64,000 nucleotides of DNA from Streptomyces sp. TG1A-8 (GCF_030499535.1 NZ_JASTLB010000001.1:1798001-1862000), one strand, 5' to 3'. Shown: positions 52,333 through 61,369, numbered from the stretch's first letter. Notes: a model not told the origin generated them from the sequence alone. Made by a program: numbers and translations.

Positions 52333-52884
52333 TCACCGCAGCCGCCACCGCAGCAGTACGCGAGGGGCGTGCCGGACCAGCCGGGCGGCGGCCAGGCCGA
52401 TCGCGGCTCCGGCGACGACGTCGCTGGGGTAGTGGGCGCCGCTCTGCACGCGTTCGACGGCCACCGTGACGGCCGGCACCGCGCACAGGGCGCCCGCGAG
52501 CGGCCAGACGGGGGCGACCGCCGCGGTGAACGCCACCGCCGCCGCCGTGTGCCCGGACGGGAAGGACGACGAGTCGGGGCGGTCGTGGACCTCGTCGTGC
52601 GGTATCCACTCCTCGGGCGGCCGGGGCCGGTCGGCCAGCTGCTTGCAGACCCCGTTGGAGACCAGCTGCGCCACCGACAGCGCCACCAGGCCCGCCCCGG
52701 CGGCCCGCCGGCCGCGCCACCCTCCGCACCAGGCCATCGCCACGGCCGCACCGCACCACAGCTTGCTGCCCTCCGCGCACTCCTCCACCGCCGACAGCGT
52801 CCGGTGCACCCCCGGCGCGTCCCAGGCGGCCACCCGCCGGGTCAGACTCCGGTCCATTTCACGCAGCACCCTTGGGAACCTCAT
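52333..52884 (-). CDS. PAP2-family phosphatase, membrane
   Basis: A 183-residue protein with the three PAP2 signatures: KQLADRPRP, SFPSGHTAA and ERVQSGAHYPSD. Several hydrophobic helices lie between them. It removes phosphate from a lipid or undecaprenyl pyrophosphate type substrate at the membrane. The start is at ATG 52884 or, less likely, ATG 52857. The upstream region also serves the divergent ATPase gene. Confidence 0.85.
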   Translation of the reverse strand: MRFPRVLREMDRSLTRRVAAWDAPGVHRTLSAVEECAEGSKLWCGAAVAMAWCGGWRGRRAAGAGLVALSVAQLVSNGVCKQLADRPRPPEEWIPHDEVHDRPDSSSFPSGHTAAAVAFTAAVAPVWPLAGALCAVPAVTVAVERVQSGAHYPSDVVAGAAIGLAAARLVRHAPRVLLRWRLR

Positions 52885-53049
52885 GACCTGCGGATATCCC
52901 GAAGATCTGGACCGCATGCCCGACGCGTGCGGGAATGCGGGCACCCCGGCGGATCCCCGCGCGGGCCCGCCGGGGGCGCAAAGGCGCGTACGGAGCGCGT
53001 CCGTGGGTATAAGCGCGACCTGCGCGCGGATTTCTGAAGGCGGTTCGGA

Positions 53050-53529
53050 ATGGAGCCTGTTCCCCTGGACGAGGACTGTTCTCTTGCCGGGCCCGGGCCC
53101 GGGCCGCCGCACCTCGCCGCCGCGCTGGACGGCGAGGGCACACCCATCGCCGAAGCCCGTCACCTCGCGGCCGGATTCCTCGCGCGGGTGCGGACCGAGC
53201 ACGCGCTCCCCGTCTCCGCGCGGGCCATGGACTTCACCCAGCTCGTGGTGAGCGAGCTGGTCACCAACGCCCGCAAGTACGCGCCCGGGCCCGTCCTGCT
53301 GGAGCTGCGGGTCACCGGTGACGTGGTCGAGGTGGCGGTGTGGGACTCCGACCCGGTGCTGCCGGTGGCCCGGGCCGCCGATCCCGGCCGGGTGGGCCAG
53401 CACGGGCTGGAGATCGTCATGGCCGTCTCCCAGTACTTCGAGGCCCGGCGGGAGCGGGTCGGCAAACGCGTCACCGCCCGCATCGCGCTCCGGGACGATC
53501 CCGGCGCCACCGGCCACCGCCCCGCCTGA
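53050..53529 (+). CDS. RsbW-like histidine-kinase-type ATP-binding protein
   Basis: A 159-residue protein with one HATPase_c domain: N-box ELVTNARKYAP, G1 VWDSDP and G2 GQHGLEIVMAV. Such single-domain Streptomyces proteins act as anti-sigma factors or related switch kinases. The first 30 residues are Pro/Gly-rich. No sigma factor or antagonist lies beside it, so its partner is unknown. Confidence 0.85.
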   Translation: MEPVPLDEDCSLAGPGPGPPHLAAALDGEGTPIAEARHLAAGFLARVRTEHALPVSARAMDFTQLVVSELVTNARKYAPGPVLLELRVTGDVVEVAVWDSDPVLPVARAADPGRVGQHGLEIVMAVSQYFEARRERVGKRVTARIALRDDPGATGHRPA

Positions 53530-53653
53530 CGGCCCCCGCCCGGCGCCCTGCCCGGCGCTCCCGCCCGTCGTTCACGGGCGGACCGGCCCCGCCGGCGGGA
53601 TCCCCCTCCCCGTCTCCCCGTACTATCGGTGATCTCATGGGGGGGAGGTGGTC

Positions 53654-54676
53654 ATGGGCAGACAGCGTCCCGGCACGCCGACGCTGGAGGAGGTGGCCGC
53701 CCGCGCCGGAGTGGGGCGCGGCACCGTCTCGCGCGTCATCAACAACGCGGCGGGCGTGCGGGAGTCCACGCGCCGTGCCGTGCAGCGGGCCATCGCGGAA
53801 CTGGGGTACGTGCCCAACCTCGCGGCCCGTTCCCTGGCCGGGCGGCGGGCCGACGCCGTCGCGCTGGTCATGACGGAACCGGACTGGCGGATGGTCGGGG
53901 AGCCCTTCTTCGCCGAGATCACCCGCTCGCTCTCCGACGCGCTGGCCGACACCGGGATGCAGCTGCTCCTGACCCTGGTCCGCTCGGACACCGAACGGCG
54001 GCGCTTCCTCGGGTACGCGCGCGGCGGCCGGGTCGACGGCGTGCTGATGACGTCCGTGCACGCCGCCGACCCGCTGCCCGACATGCTCGCCGAGGCCCGG
54101 CTGCCGACCGTCCTGCTGGGACGCCGCTCGGGCGACGAGCACGTCAGCTACGTCGACGCGGACAACGTCGGCGGTGCCCGCAGCGCCGTCTCCCACCTGC
54201 TGGCCGGAGGGCGGACGTCGATCGCCACCATCACCGGGCCGCTGGACGTGTTCGCCGCCCGGTGCCGGCTGCGCGGCTACCGCGAGGCGCTGGAACTGGC
54301 CGGCCTGCCCGCCGAGGACTCCCGCGTCGTCGAGGGCGACTTCACGGAGGAGAGCGGGCGCCGCGCCATGGCCGAGCTGCTGGAGCGGCATCCCGGGATC
54401 GACGGTGTGCTCGCCGCCTCGGACACCACGGCCGCCGGTGCGCTGGCGGCGCTGCGCGCCGCGGGACGGCGGGTACCCGACGACGTCGCCGTCATCGGCT
54501 TCGACGACTACCCGCTGGCCCAGCGCACCGAGCCGCGGCTGACCACGGTCCGCCAGCCGATGGAGGAGATCGGCCGGGCCATGGTGCGCCTGCTGCTGGA
54601 GGAGATGGAGGACCCCGCGGTCGCCTGGCGGCACGTCATCCTCCGCACCCGGCTGGTGGTGCGCGAGTCGGCCTGA
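53654..54676 (+). CDS. cebR: LacI-family repressor, probable CebR
   Basis: A 340-residue LacI/GalR regulator. Its helix-turn-helix reads TLEEVAARAGVGRGTVSRVI, then NNAAGVRESTRRAV and the hinge YVPNLAARSLAGRR. The sugar-binding domain ends with VAVIGFDDYPLAQRTEPRLTT. Three copies of the CebR operator core GGGAGCGCTCCC lie just downstream, two of them before the endoglucanase gene. It is therefore predicted to repress cellulase genes until cello-oligosaccharides bind. The cellobiose ABC transporter usually beside cebR is absent, so this may be a paralog. The ATG 53654 has GGAGG. Confidence 0.8.
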   Translation: MGRQRPGTPTLEEVAARAGVGRGTVSRVINNAAGVRESTRRAVQRAIAELGYVPNLAARSLAGRRADAVALVMTEPDWRMVGEPFFAEITRSLSDALADTGMQLLLTLVRSDTERRRFLGYARGGRVDGVLMTSVHAADPLPDMLAEARLPTVLLGRRSGDEHVSYVDADNVGGARSAVSHLLAGGRTSIATITGPLDVFAARCRLRGYREALELAGLPAEDSRVVEGDFTEESGRRAMAELLERHPGIDGVLAASDTTAAGALAALRAAGRRVPDDVAVIGFDDYPLAQRTEPRLTTVRQPMEEIGRAMVRLLLEEMEDPAVAWRHVILRTRLVVRESA

Positions 54677-54721
54677 GCGGGCCCCGGGGCACCCGCGCGG
54701 CGACCGGTCCGCATTCGATCT

Positions 54722-54735
54722 CGGGAGCGCTCCCA
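54722..54735. promoter_or_regulatory. CebR box 1
   Basis: CGGGAGCGCTCCCA, a near-perfect 14-bp palindrome matching the known CebR site (TGGGAGCGCTCCCA) with one difference. It lies 45 bp after the cebR-like stop and more than 200 bp before the endoglucanase. Confidence 0.85.
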
Positions 54736-54866
54736 CCCCTGACCGATTCCGGCATATGCCCCGCACTCCCCTGACCTGGTATTTCGAAATCGCTTCGACG
54801 TGACCCCGTCCAACGTCTTGTCAGGGACATGAGCTGCTCCCTACAGTCCCACCGAAACCGGTGGGA

Positions 54867-54906
54867 TGGGAGCGCTCCCATTCGTGGGGAAGTGGGAGCG
54901 CTCCCG
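54867..54906 (+). promoter_or_regulatory. CebR boxes 2 and 3
   Basis: TGGGAGCGCTCCCA at 54867-54880 is a perfect consensus; TGGGAGCGCTCCCG at 54893-54906 has one change. They are 26 bp apart and end 32 bp before the endoglucanase start, where bound repressor would block transcription. Confidence 0.9.
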
Positions 54907-54938
54907 CACCTCCCTCCGCTCTTCCAGGAAGGACCCGC

Positions 54939-56066
54939 ATGCGACCGTTACAGCACCATGCACGCAGCACGCGCGGCCTGTTCGGCGCGCTGCTCACCGT
55001 TCTCGCCGCGCTCGCGGCGCTCCTGGCCACGGGCTCGGGGGCGCAGGCGGACACCGCGATCTGCGAGCCGTTCGGGTCGACGACGATCCAGGGCCGTTAC
55101 GTCGTCCAGAACAACCGTTGGGGCACCAGCGAGGCCCAGTGCATCGCCGCCACGGACTCGGGCTTCCGGATCACCCAGGCCGACGGCTCGGTGCCCACCA
55201 ACGGCGCCCCGAAGTCCTACCCGTCCGTCTACAACGGCTGCCACTACACCAACTGCTCGCCGGGCACCAGGCTCCCGGCACAGCTGAGCACCATCTCCAG
55301 CGCCCCGACCAGCATCAGCTACACCTACGTCAGCGGCGCGGTCTACGACGCCGCCTACGACATCTGGCTGGACCCGACGCCCCGCACCGACGGGGTGAAC
55401 CGCACCGAGATCATGGTCTGGTTCAACCACGTGGGGTCCATCCAGCCGGTGGGCTCGCAGGTCGGCACCGCCACCGTGGCCGGGCGCCAGTGGCAGCTGT
55501 GGTCCGGCAACAACGGCTCCAACGACGTGCTGTCCTTCGTCGCCCCCTCGGCGATCACCAGCTGGAACTTCGACGTCATGGACTTCGTCCGGCAGACCGT
55601 CTCGCGGGGACTGGCGCAGAACAACTGGTACCTGACGAGCGTCCAGGCCGGTTTCGAGCCCTGGCAGAACGGCGCGGGGCTCGCGGTGACCTCGTTCTCC
55701 TCGACGGTCAACACCGGCGGCAGCACCCCGGGCGACCCCGGCGGCTCCGCGGCGTGCAGGGTGACGTACGCGACGAACGTCTGGCAGGGGGGCTTCACCG
55801 CCGACGTCACCGTCGCCAACACCGGCTCCGCCGCCGTCAGCGGCTGGAAGCTCGGGTTCACCCTGCCCGCCGGGCAGCAGATCACCAGCGCCTGGAACGC
55901 CGCCGTCTCCCCGTCCTCGGGAGCGGTCACGGTGAGCGGCCAGACGCACAACGCGCAGATCGCGGCCGGCGGCCAGGTGACCTTCGGGTTCCAGGGCACC
56001 TACAGCGGCACCTTCGCCAAGCCCGCCGGCTTCAACCTCAACGGCACCGCCTGCACGACCGCGTAG
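54939..56066 (+). CDS. Secreted GH12 endoglucanase with CBM2
   Basis: A 375-residue secreted protein. A signal peptide of about 35 residues (Arg-rich start, then LLTVLAALAALLATG, cleaved near GAQA-DT) precedes a GH12 domain (about 38-260) and, after a Gly/Pro/Ser linker, a CBM2 (about 275-375). The nucleophile Glu is in RTEIMVWFNH and the acid/base Glu in GFEPWQNG. It cuts beta-1,4-glucan internally. Two CebR boxes precede it. The ATG at 54939 has GGAAGGA. Confidence 0.92.
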   Translation: MRPLQHHARSTRGLFGALLTVLAALAALLATGSGAQADTAICEPFGSTTIQGRYVVQNNRWGTSEAQCIAATDSGFRITQADGSVPTNGAPKSYPSVYNGCHYTNCSPGTRLPAQLSTISSAPTSISYTYVSGAVYDAAYDIWLDPTPRTDGVNRTEIMVWFNHVGSIQPVGSQVGTATVAGRQWQLWSGNNGSNDVLSFVAPSAITSWNFDVMDFVRQTVSRGLAQNNWYLTSVQAGFEPWQNGAGLAVTSFSSTVNTGGSTPGDPGGSAACRVTYATNVWQGGFTADVTVANTGSAAVSGWKLGFTLPAGQQITSAWNAAVSPSSGAVTVSGQTHNAQIAAGGQVTFGFQGTYSGTFAKPAGFNLNGTACTTA

Positions 56067-56073
56067 GGCACCC

Positions 56074-56130
56074 GGTGCGGCGGCGGGCGGCCGGCGGTCC
56101 GGCCACCCGCCGCCGCCCGCGCGCCGCACC
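56074..56130 (+). terminator. Imperfect stem-loop after the endoglucanase
   Basis: GGTGCGG (56074-56080) pairs with CCGCACC (56124-56130), and the GC-rich sequence between them can extend the fold. It starts 8 bp past the endoglucanase stop. Confidence 0.5.
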
Positions 56131-56239
56131 CTCCCGTTCCGGGGCCCGCCCGTCCTCCTGCCACGCCGGCCGGACGGGCCCCGGCTCCCCGTACGGCGCC
56201 GCACCCAGCCTGGGACCACCCCCGGAAAGGCCCACCCGC

Positions 56240-56680
56240 ATGAGCCTCCTGCCCGCCCGCCGCCCGGCGCTCGCCGCGGCCCTGTGCGCCGCGGCCCTGA
56301 CCCCCACCGGGCCGGCCGCCGCCGCGCCGGAGCCCGCGGTCGCCCCACCGGCCGCGGTCCCGCCCTACCAGGACGCCTCCCTCACCGCCGGCGTCGGTTC
56401 GGCCGCGCACCGGTCCCTGGCCCGGGAGGCGGTGCGCGCCTCGCGGGTGCTGCTGGACAACGACGGCGGGATCCTGCCGCTCGCCAAGTCGGCCCGGCTG
56501 TTCGTCGCCGGCAGGTCCGCCGACGACATCGGCAACCGGAGCGGGGGCTGGACCGTGGGCCGGCAGGGCCGCGGACCGGGCTCGCCGGTCCACCCGTGCC
56601 GGGCACACCCGCGCACGGCCCGTACGTCCCCGCCCGCCCGGGTGGCGCCCTCCCCGGCGGGCGGGGTCCCCAAGTCCTGA
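56240..56680 (+). pseudogene. Relic of a secreted GH3 beta-glucosidase
   Basis: The frame starts with a signal peptide (MSLLPARRPALAAALCAAAL) and PPYQDASL, the start of GH3 exo-beta-glucosidases. It then jumps directly to AHRSLAREAVRASRVLLDND, LFVAGRSADDIGNRSGGWT, which belongs to the C-terminal GH3 domain some 350-400 residues later. After that it runs into unrelated Pro/Arg-rich sequence. The catalytic domain with the nucleophile Asp is missing and the 3' end is lost. GGAAAGG precedes the ATG. It sits between two cellulose-active genes, so it was once part of this patch. Confidence 0.75.
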
Positions 56681-56710
56681 AAGTCACCGGAAAGGGAAGG
56701 AGAGCAACAC

Positions 56711-57781
56711 ATGGCTCGACGCAGTGCCTACGTGTCAGCGGCAACGGCTTTGGCCACGCTGCTGGCCGCGCTCGGCCTGGTCCTCGCGGGCCAGGGCAGC
56801 GCGCAGGCCCACGGGGTGGCGATGCTGCCCGGATCCCGCACCTACCTGTGTTACCTGGACGCCCGCACGGCCACCGGCGGGCTCGACCCCACCAACCCCG
56901 CATGCCGGGACGCGCTGGCCAAGAGCGGTGCGAGCGCGCTCTACAACTGGTTCGCCGTCCTCGACTCCAACGCGGGCGGACGGGGGGCCGGCTACGTCCC
57001 GGACGGCACCCTGTGCAGTGCCGGGGACCGGTCGCCGTACGACTTCAAGGGCTACAACGCGGCCCGTGCGGACTGGCCGCGCACCCATCTGACCAGCGGG
57101 GCGACGATCCAGGCCCAGTACAGCAACTGGGCGGCGCACCCGGGTGACTTCCGGGTCTACCTCACCAAGCCCGGCTGGTCGCCCTCCTCCGCGCTGGGCT
57201 GGGGCGACCTCGACCTGATCCAGACGGTCACCAACCCGCCGCAGCAGGGTTCGCCCGGCACCGACGGGGGCCACTACTACTGGGACCTGAAGCTCCCCTC
57301 CGGCCGCTCCGGCAACGCCCTGGTCTTCATCCAGTGGGTCCGTTCCGACAGCCAGGAGAACTTCTTCTCCTGCTCCGACGTCGTCTTCGACGGCGGTCAC
57401 GGCGAGGTGACCGGCATCCGCGACTCCGGCGGCACCCCGACCCCGACGCCCACGCCGACGGATCCGCAGACCGGTTCCTGCATGGCCACGTACACCGTGC
57501 AGAGCTCCTGGAACGGGGGCTTCCAGGCCTCCGTCGAGGTCATGAACCACGGTACCGCGCCGCTCAACGGCTGGTCCGTGGCCTGGAAGCCCGGGGCGGG
57601 CACCAAGGTCAGCAGTGTGTGGAACGGTTCGCTGTCCACCGCCGCCGACGGCACGGTCAGCGTCCGCAGCCTGGACTACAACCGCGCCGTACCCGCCGAC
57701 GGCAGCGTCACCTTCGGCTTCACCGCCACCTCGACCGGCAACGACCTCCCCGCCGGCTCGATCGGCTGCGCCTCGCCGTAG
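56711..57781 (+). CDS. Secreted AA10 lytic polysaccharide monooxygenase with CBM2
   Basis: A 356-residue secreted protein. The signal peptide ends AQA before His, giving the N-terminal His of the copper brace (HGVAMLPGSRTYLCYLD). The second His is probably in NWAAHPGDFRVY, with Phe near FFSCSDVVF. A TPTPTPTDP linker leads to a CBM2 (about 255-356). It cleaves crystalline cellulose oxidatively and works with the endoglucanase. AAGGAG precedes the ATG. No CebR box is seen directly before it; it may be read through from the endoglucanase unit. Confidence 0.93.
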   Translation: MARRSAYVSAATALATLLAALGLVLAGQGSAQAHGVAMLPGSRTYLCYLDARTATGGLDPTNPACRDALAKSGASALYNWFAVLDSNAGGRGAGYVPDGTLCSAGDRSPYDFKGYNAARADWPRTHLTSGATIQAQYSNWAAHPGDFRVYLTKPGWSPSSALGWGDLDLIQTVTNPPQQGSPGTDGGHYYWDLKLPSGRSGNALVFIQWVRSDSQENFFSCSDVVFDGGHGEVTGIRDSGGTPTPTPTPTDPQTGSCMATYTVQSSWNGGFQASVEVMNHGTAPLNGWSVAWKPGAGTKVSSVWNGSLSTAADGTVSVRSLDYNRAVPADGSVTFGFTATSTGNDLPAGSIGCASP

Positions 57782-57806
57782 CCCCACCCGCCGCGGTCGC
57801 GCACCG

Positions 57807-57837
57807 GCCCGCCCCCGGCGCACCGCCGGGGGCGGGC
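57807..57837 (+). terminator. Terminator after the LPMO gene
   Basis: A perfect 13-bp GC stem (57807-57819 with 57825-57837, 5-nt loop) starts 25 bp after the stop codon. The remaining 250 bp up to the GAF-ANTAR gene show no gene; they must hold its promoter, but I see no clear -35/-10 pair. Confidence 0.8.
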
Positions 57838-58089
57838 CCGGGACGGCTGCCGCGGGGGGCGGGCGCCGCCGCGGGGTCCGCCGGCCGGTGCGCGCGCCCC
57901 GACCGGGGTTCCCGGCTAGGGTGCCGCTCCGCGGCGCCGGAGAGGCATGATGGCAGGAGCAGGGCCGTCGTCCTGCCTCTCCCGAGCGGGCCGGCCGGTC
58001 CCGCCGGAGACGTCCCACCGGACCGATCCCGGTGGCCCCCAACGGCACACAGCACGCCGAGACGCGGGCCCGGCGCCCGGAAGGACGCA

Positions 58090-58824
58090 GTGACCATGAC
58101 CCACCGATCCCCCGCCCTGCCCGACGTGACCTCGCTGCTGCTGAGCACCGAGTCCGTCGAGCAGTTCCTGCAGGGCCTCGCGGAGAGCGCCCTGGTGCTG
58201 GCCCCCGCCGCCGTGGGCGCGGGCATCACCCTGGAACGGGAGCACCGGCCGCTGACCGTGGTCAGCACCGGTCCGCTCGCCTCCGACCTGGACGAGGCGC
58301 AGTACGGGCAGGACGACGGGCCCTGTCTCCAGGCGCTGCGCACGGGCGAGGAGATCCTCGTGGCGGACATGCTGGACGAGCGGCGGTGGGGTCCCTACCC
58401 GGCGTACGCGATGGCCTGCGGCACCCGCTCCTCCCTCTCCCTGCCGATCGCCGCCCACACCCACACCGCCGGCGCGCTCAACCTGTACGCGCCCAAGGCG
58501 TCCGACTTCTCCGACGCCGACCTCAGCGCCCTGCGGGCGCTGGCCGCGCAGGCCACGGGGGTGATCGCGATCGCGCAGCGCATCGCCGACGCCCAGCAGT
58601 TCGCCAAGGACCTGCAGGCCGCCATGGAGTCCCGCACCCTCATCGACCAGGCGATCGGCGTGATCATGGGCCGTCGGCGGTGCACCGCCGACGAGGCGTT
58701 CGGCCTGCTGCGCACCGCGTCCCAGCACCGCAACGTCAAACTGCGGGACCTGTGCCGGGAGCTGGTCACCAGTGTCGGCGGAGGTCCGCCGTCGGACGGG
58801 GGCGCCCTGCGGCCCCGGCCCTGA
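58090..58824 (+). CDS. GAF-ANTAR RNA-binding antiterminator
   Basis: A 244-residue protein with a GAF sensor (about 20-160; YGQDDGPCLQALRTGEEILVAD, SLSLPIAAHTHTAGALNLYAP) and a C-terminal ANTAR domain (about 170-230; ALESRTLIDQAIGVIMG-like, here MESRTLIDQAIGVIMGRRR, then EAFGLLRTASQHRNVKLRDL). ANTAR domains bind paired hexaloop RNA stems and prevent termination. The target is unknown. The start is at GTG 58090 (GGAAGGAC upstream) or ATG 58096. Confidence 0.9.
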   Translation: MTMTHRSPALPDVTSLLLSTESVEQFLQGLAESALVLAPAAVGAGITLEREHRPLTVVSTGPLASDLDEAQYGQDDGPCLQALRTGEEILVADMLDERRWGPYPAYAMACGTRSSLSLPIAAHTHTAGALNLYAPKASDFSDADLSALRALAAQATGVIAIAQRIADAQQFAKDLQAAMESRTLIDQAIGVIMGRRRCTADEAFGLLRTASQHRNVKLRDLCRELVTSVGGGPPSDGGALRPRP

Positions 58825-58866
58825 CGGCCTCGTTTCCGGTCCGGGCCGGCGGGCACCCGGAGCACC

Positions 58867-60129
58867 GTGAACCCCGGCAGCCCCCCGCTCACCGACAGTT
58901 CCCTCGCGGTCCTCGCCCAGGGGTACGCCTGGCTGCCCGGGCGCTGGCGCCGCACCGCGGGCCCGCTGGTGCGCACCCGGGTCATGGGGCGGCACGCGGT
59001 CGCCCTGCGCGGGCCGGACGCGGTGCGGTTCTTCTACGACGAACGGCACGTGCAGCGCCGGACGGCGGTCCCCGGGCCGGTGCGGAGCACCCTGTTCGGG
59101 CACGGCGCCGTGCACACCCTGGACGGGCCCGGCCACCGCGTGCGCAAGGAGATGTTCCTGAACCTGCTCACCGGCCCGGCGGCGGTGGGCGCGCTGGTGG
59201 ACCACGTCACCGCCGTGTGGGACGAGGCCGCCAGGACGTGGGCCGGCCGTGCGTCGGTCGTGCTGTTCGACGAGGCGAGCCGGGTACTCACCCGGGGTGT
59301 GTGCCGGTGGGCCGGCATCCCCCTCGACGACGCCGGGTCCAGGGCCCGTGACCTGGTCGCCATGGTCGACGGCTTCGCGACGCCGGGGCCGCGCCACTGG
59401 CGCGCCCGCCGCGCGCGGACCCGCAGCGAGGCGTGGCTGGGACGGCTGGTCGAGGACGTGCGGGAGGGAACGGCCGCCGCGCCGGCCGGGTCGGCGCTGG
59501 ACGTGGTGGCCCGGCACCGGGACGCCGACGGCCGACTGCTCGATCCGCACACCGCCGCGGTCGAACTGCTCAACGTCGTGAGGCCCACCGTCGCGGTGTG
59601 CTGGCTGGTCGCCCACTGCGGCCACGCGCTGCGCTTCAGGCCCGGCGTCCGGGAGCGGCTGCGCGAGGACGACCCCGCGTACGCCGTGGCGTTCGCGCAC
59701 GAGGTGCGCCGGTTCTACCCCTTCGCCCCGTTCATCGGCGGCCGGGCCGTCACCGATCTCCAGTGGCGGGGGGAGCCGATTCCGGCCGGCACGCTGGTCC
59801 TGCTCGACCTGTACGGGCAGAACCACGACCCCGGTCTCTGGGACGACCCGTACGCCTTCGAACCGGGACGCTTCCTGGCCCGGCCGCCGCAACGCGACGA
59901 CCTCGTCCCGCAGGGCGGCGGCGACCGGACCGCCAACCACCGCTGCCCCGGCGAGGACGTCACCGTCGCCCTGCTGACCGCCCTCGGGCCACGGCTGGCC
60001 CGGCTGGAGTACGGCGTGCCCGGACAGGACCTGAGGATCCCGCTGAACCGTGTACCGGCCCGCGCGCGCAGCGGCTTCGTCATGGAGGCCGTCCGCGTGC
60101 CCGCACCGCTGGAGGAGCGTGTCCGATGA
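58867..60129 (+). CDS. CYP152-type cytochrome P450 (fatty acid peroxygenase/decarboxylase)
   Basis: A 420-residue P450. The heme-thiolate loop reads NHRCPGEDVTVALL and the K-helix HEVRRFYPFAPF. The I-helix has LLNVVRPTVAV, with Arg-Pro in place of the usual A-G-x-x-T. That Arg-Pro pair is the mark of CYP152 enzymes (BS-beta, SP-alpha, OleT), where Arg binds the fatty acid carboxylate and H2O2 serves as oxidant. It would alpha/beta-hydroxylate or decarboxylate fatty acids. Its stop overlaps the next small gene (ATGA). The GTG start has CGGAG upstream. Confidence 0.9.
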   Translation: MNPGSPPLTDSSLAVLAQGYAWLPGRWRRTAGPLVRTRVMGRHAVALRGPDAVRFFYDERHVQRRTAVPGPVRSTLFGHGAVHTLDGPGHRVRKEMFLNLLTGPAAVGALVDHVTAVWDEAARTWAGRASVVLFDEASRVLTRGVCRWAGIPLDDAGSRARDLVAMVDGFATPGPRHWRARRARTRSEAWLGRLVEDVREGTAAAPAGSALDVVARHRDADGRLLDPHTAAVELLNVVRPTVAVCWLVAHCGHALRFRPGVRERLREDDPAYAVAFAHEVRRFYPFAPFIGGRAVTDLQWRGEPIPAGTLVLLDLYGQNHDPGLWDDPYAFEPGRFLARPPQRDDLVPQGGGDRTANHRCPGEDVTVALLTALGPRLARLEYGVPGQDLRIPLNRVPARARSGFVMEAVRVPAPLEERVR

Positions 60130-60371
60130 TCACCGGTGACCACGTACGGGAACTGCTCGGCCATGACGCGGAGGACGCCGTGCTGGTGCTGCTCGGCGGG
60201 CAGGTGGAGGTGGTCCGCTCCGCCGAGCTGGACTCGGGGCGCTGCCGGGGCGCGATGACGGTCGTCTCCCGCCGCGACCTGCTGGCACGCCTGGACGCCG
60301 ACCGGTCGGAGCCCGACCCCGAGGCACTGGCGGCGGCCCTCGACGCGACGGTGAGGTACCAGGGGGGCTGA
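60126..60371 (+). CDS. Small protein coupled to the CYP152 gene
   Basis: An 81-residue acidic protein starting MITGDHVRELLGHDAEDAVLVLLGGQVEVV. It has no Cys, signal or membrane helix; a beta-rich middle is flanked by helices. Its ATG overlaps the stop of the P450, so the two are coupled, and it may modulate or partner the P450. I do not recognise the family. Confidence 0.75.
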   Translation: MITGDHVRELLGHDAEDAVLVLLGGQVEVVRSAELDSGRCRGAMTVVSRRDLLARLDADRSEPDPEALAAALDATVRYQGG

Positions 60372-60394
60372 ACAGCCGCGCGTTTCCGCCGCCC

Positions 60395-61114
60395 GTGCGG
60401 GGGCACCCACCGCCCGTGGCGGCGTACGAGGCGAAGCGCCCGGCGCGCTCCGGCGCGCCGGGCGGGAACGTGCGGACGAGCCGGTTCCCCGGCCGCGGCC
60501 CGCGGCGCGCGCGGCTGCGTTTCGACGGCTGGATCGCCGGCCTGGGCACCACCTCGGGGACGCGCGTCGTGGTGGGCCACTGGCCCCGGTCGCCGTTCGG
60601 TCCGTTCAGCGACGTGATGGTCGAACGCACCGGCGGCGAACGGCTGCTGCTGGCACCGACCCGGCAGACGGCGGACTTCGTCAGCAGCACCTACGCGTTC
60701 GACACGGTGCGCGTCGTCCCGGTCGAGGTGGACGTCACCGGCGCCACCTGGACCGTCACCGCCGGTCCCCTCGCCCTGCGCTTCACCACCGGCCGGCGGC
60801 GGTCGTGGGGGTTCCTGCTGCGCGCGGTCCCCGGCGCGCTCGCCCGCCGCCCGGCGTGGAGCGCGCTGACGGACCGGCCCGCCCGCCTGCTGATGCCCGG
60901 TGTGCGGACCCGGGGCAGCGCCGGTGCGGGCCGCCGCGAATGGTACGGCGCCCGGGACCTTTGGACGATCCGCACGGTGTCGGCGGTCCTCGAGGGCAGC
61001 GACCTCGGTCCCCTGGCGCCCGTGGAACCGCCGGTGCGCTTCGGGTTCGCCTCGGCCCCGCGCCGTCCCGGCCTCACCCGGATCACCACGACGGTGGAGC
61101 TGGGCGCGGAGTGA
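60395..61114 (+). CDS. Hypothetical protein
   Basis: A protein of up to 239 residues with a basic, disordered-looking N-terminus and a beta-rich core (RLRFDGWIAGLGTTSGTRVVVGHWPRSPFG, FSDVMVERTGGERLLLAP, WTVTAGPLALRFTTGRR). The DVMVE...RLLLAPT pattern recurs in actinobacterial hypothetical proteins of unknown role. The GTG at 60395 lies 24 bp after the small gene; a later GTG is possible. It is probably in one operon with the P450. Confidence 0.65.
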   Translation: MRGHPPPVAAYEAKRPARSGAPGGNVRTSRFPGRGPRRARLRFDGWIAGLGTTSGTRVVVGHWPRSPFGPFSDVMVERTGGERLLLAPTRQTADFVSSTYAFDTVRVVPVEVDVTGATWTVTAGPLALRFTTGRRRSWGFLLRAVPGALARRPAWSALTDRPARLLMPGVRTRGSAGAGRREWYGARDLWTIRTVSAVLEGSDLGPLAPVEPPVRFGFASAPRRPGLTRITTTVELGAE

Positions 61115-61186
61115 GCGGGTCCGGCCCGGGTACCCGGCCGCTGCCGTACCGCAGACGGCACGACGTTCGCACCGTGGAGAGCGCTG

Positions 61187-61369
61187 ATGAGCGAGCAGAC
61201 CCCGTCCCGGGCCGAGGGGGAGGACCGGGACACCACCGCCGCCGGCGACGAGCCGGACACCTCCGGTCACCGCGACGTGTCCCCGCCGACCCCTTCGCAG
61301 GGGGAGGGCGAGGGCCCGCGGGACGACGACCGGAACGAGGAGTGGGAGGCCGGGTGGTCCGGGCCGTGA
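61187..61369 (+). CDS. Small acidic disordered protein
   Basis: A 60-residue protein, very rich in Glu, Asp, Gly, Ser and Pro (MSEQTPSRAEGEDRDTTAAG, ending NEEWEAGWSGP), with no predicted fold. Its TGA overlaps the GTG of the next gene, which supports real translation, but a ribosome binding site is not obvious. It may be only a leader-type ORF. Confidence 0.45.
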   Translation: MSEQTPSRAEGEDRDTTAAGDEPDTSGHRDVSPPTPSQGEGEGPRDDDRNEEWEAGWSGP

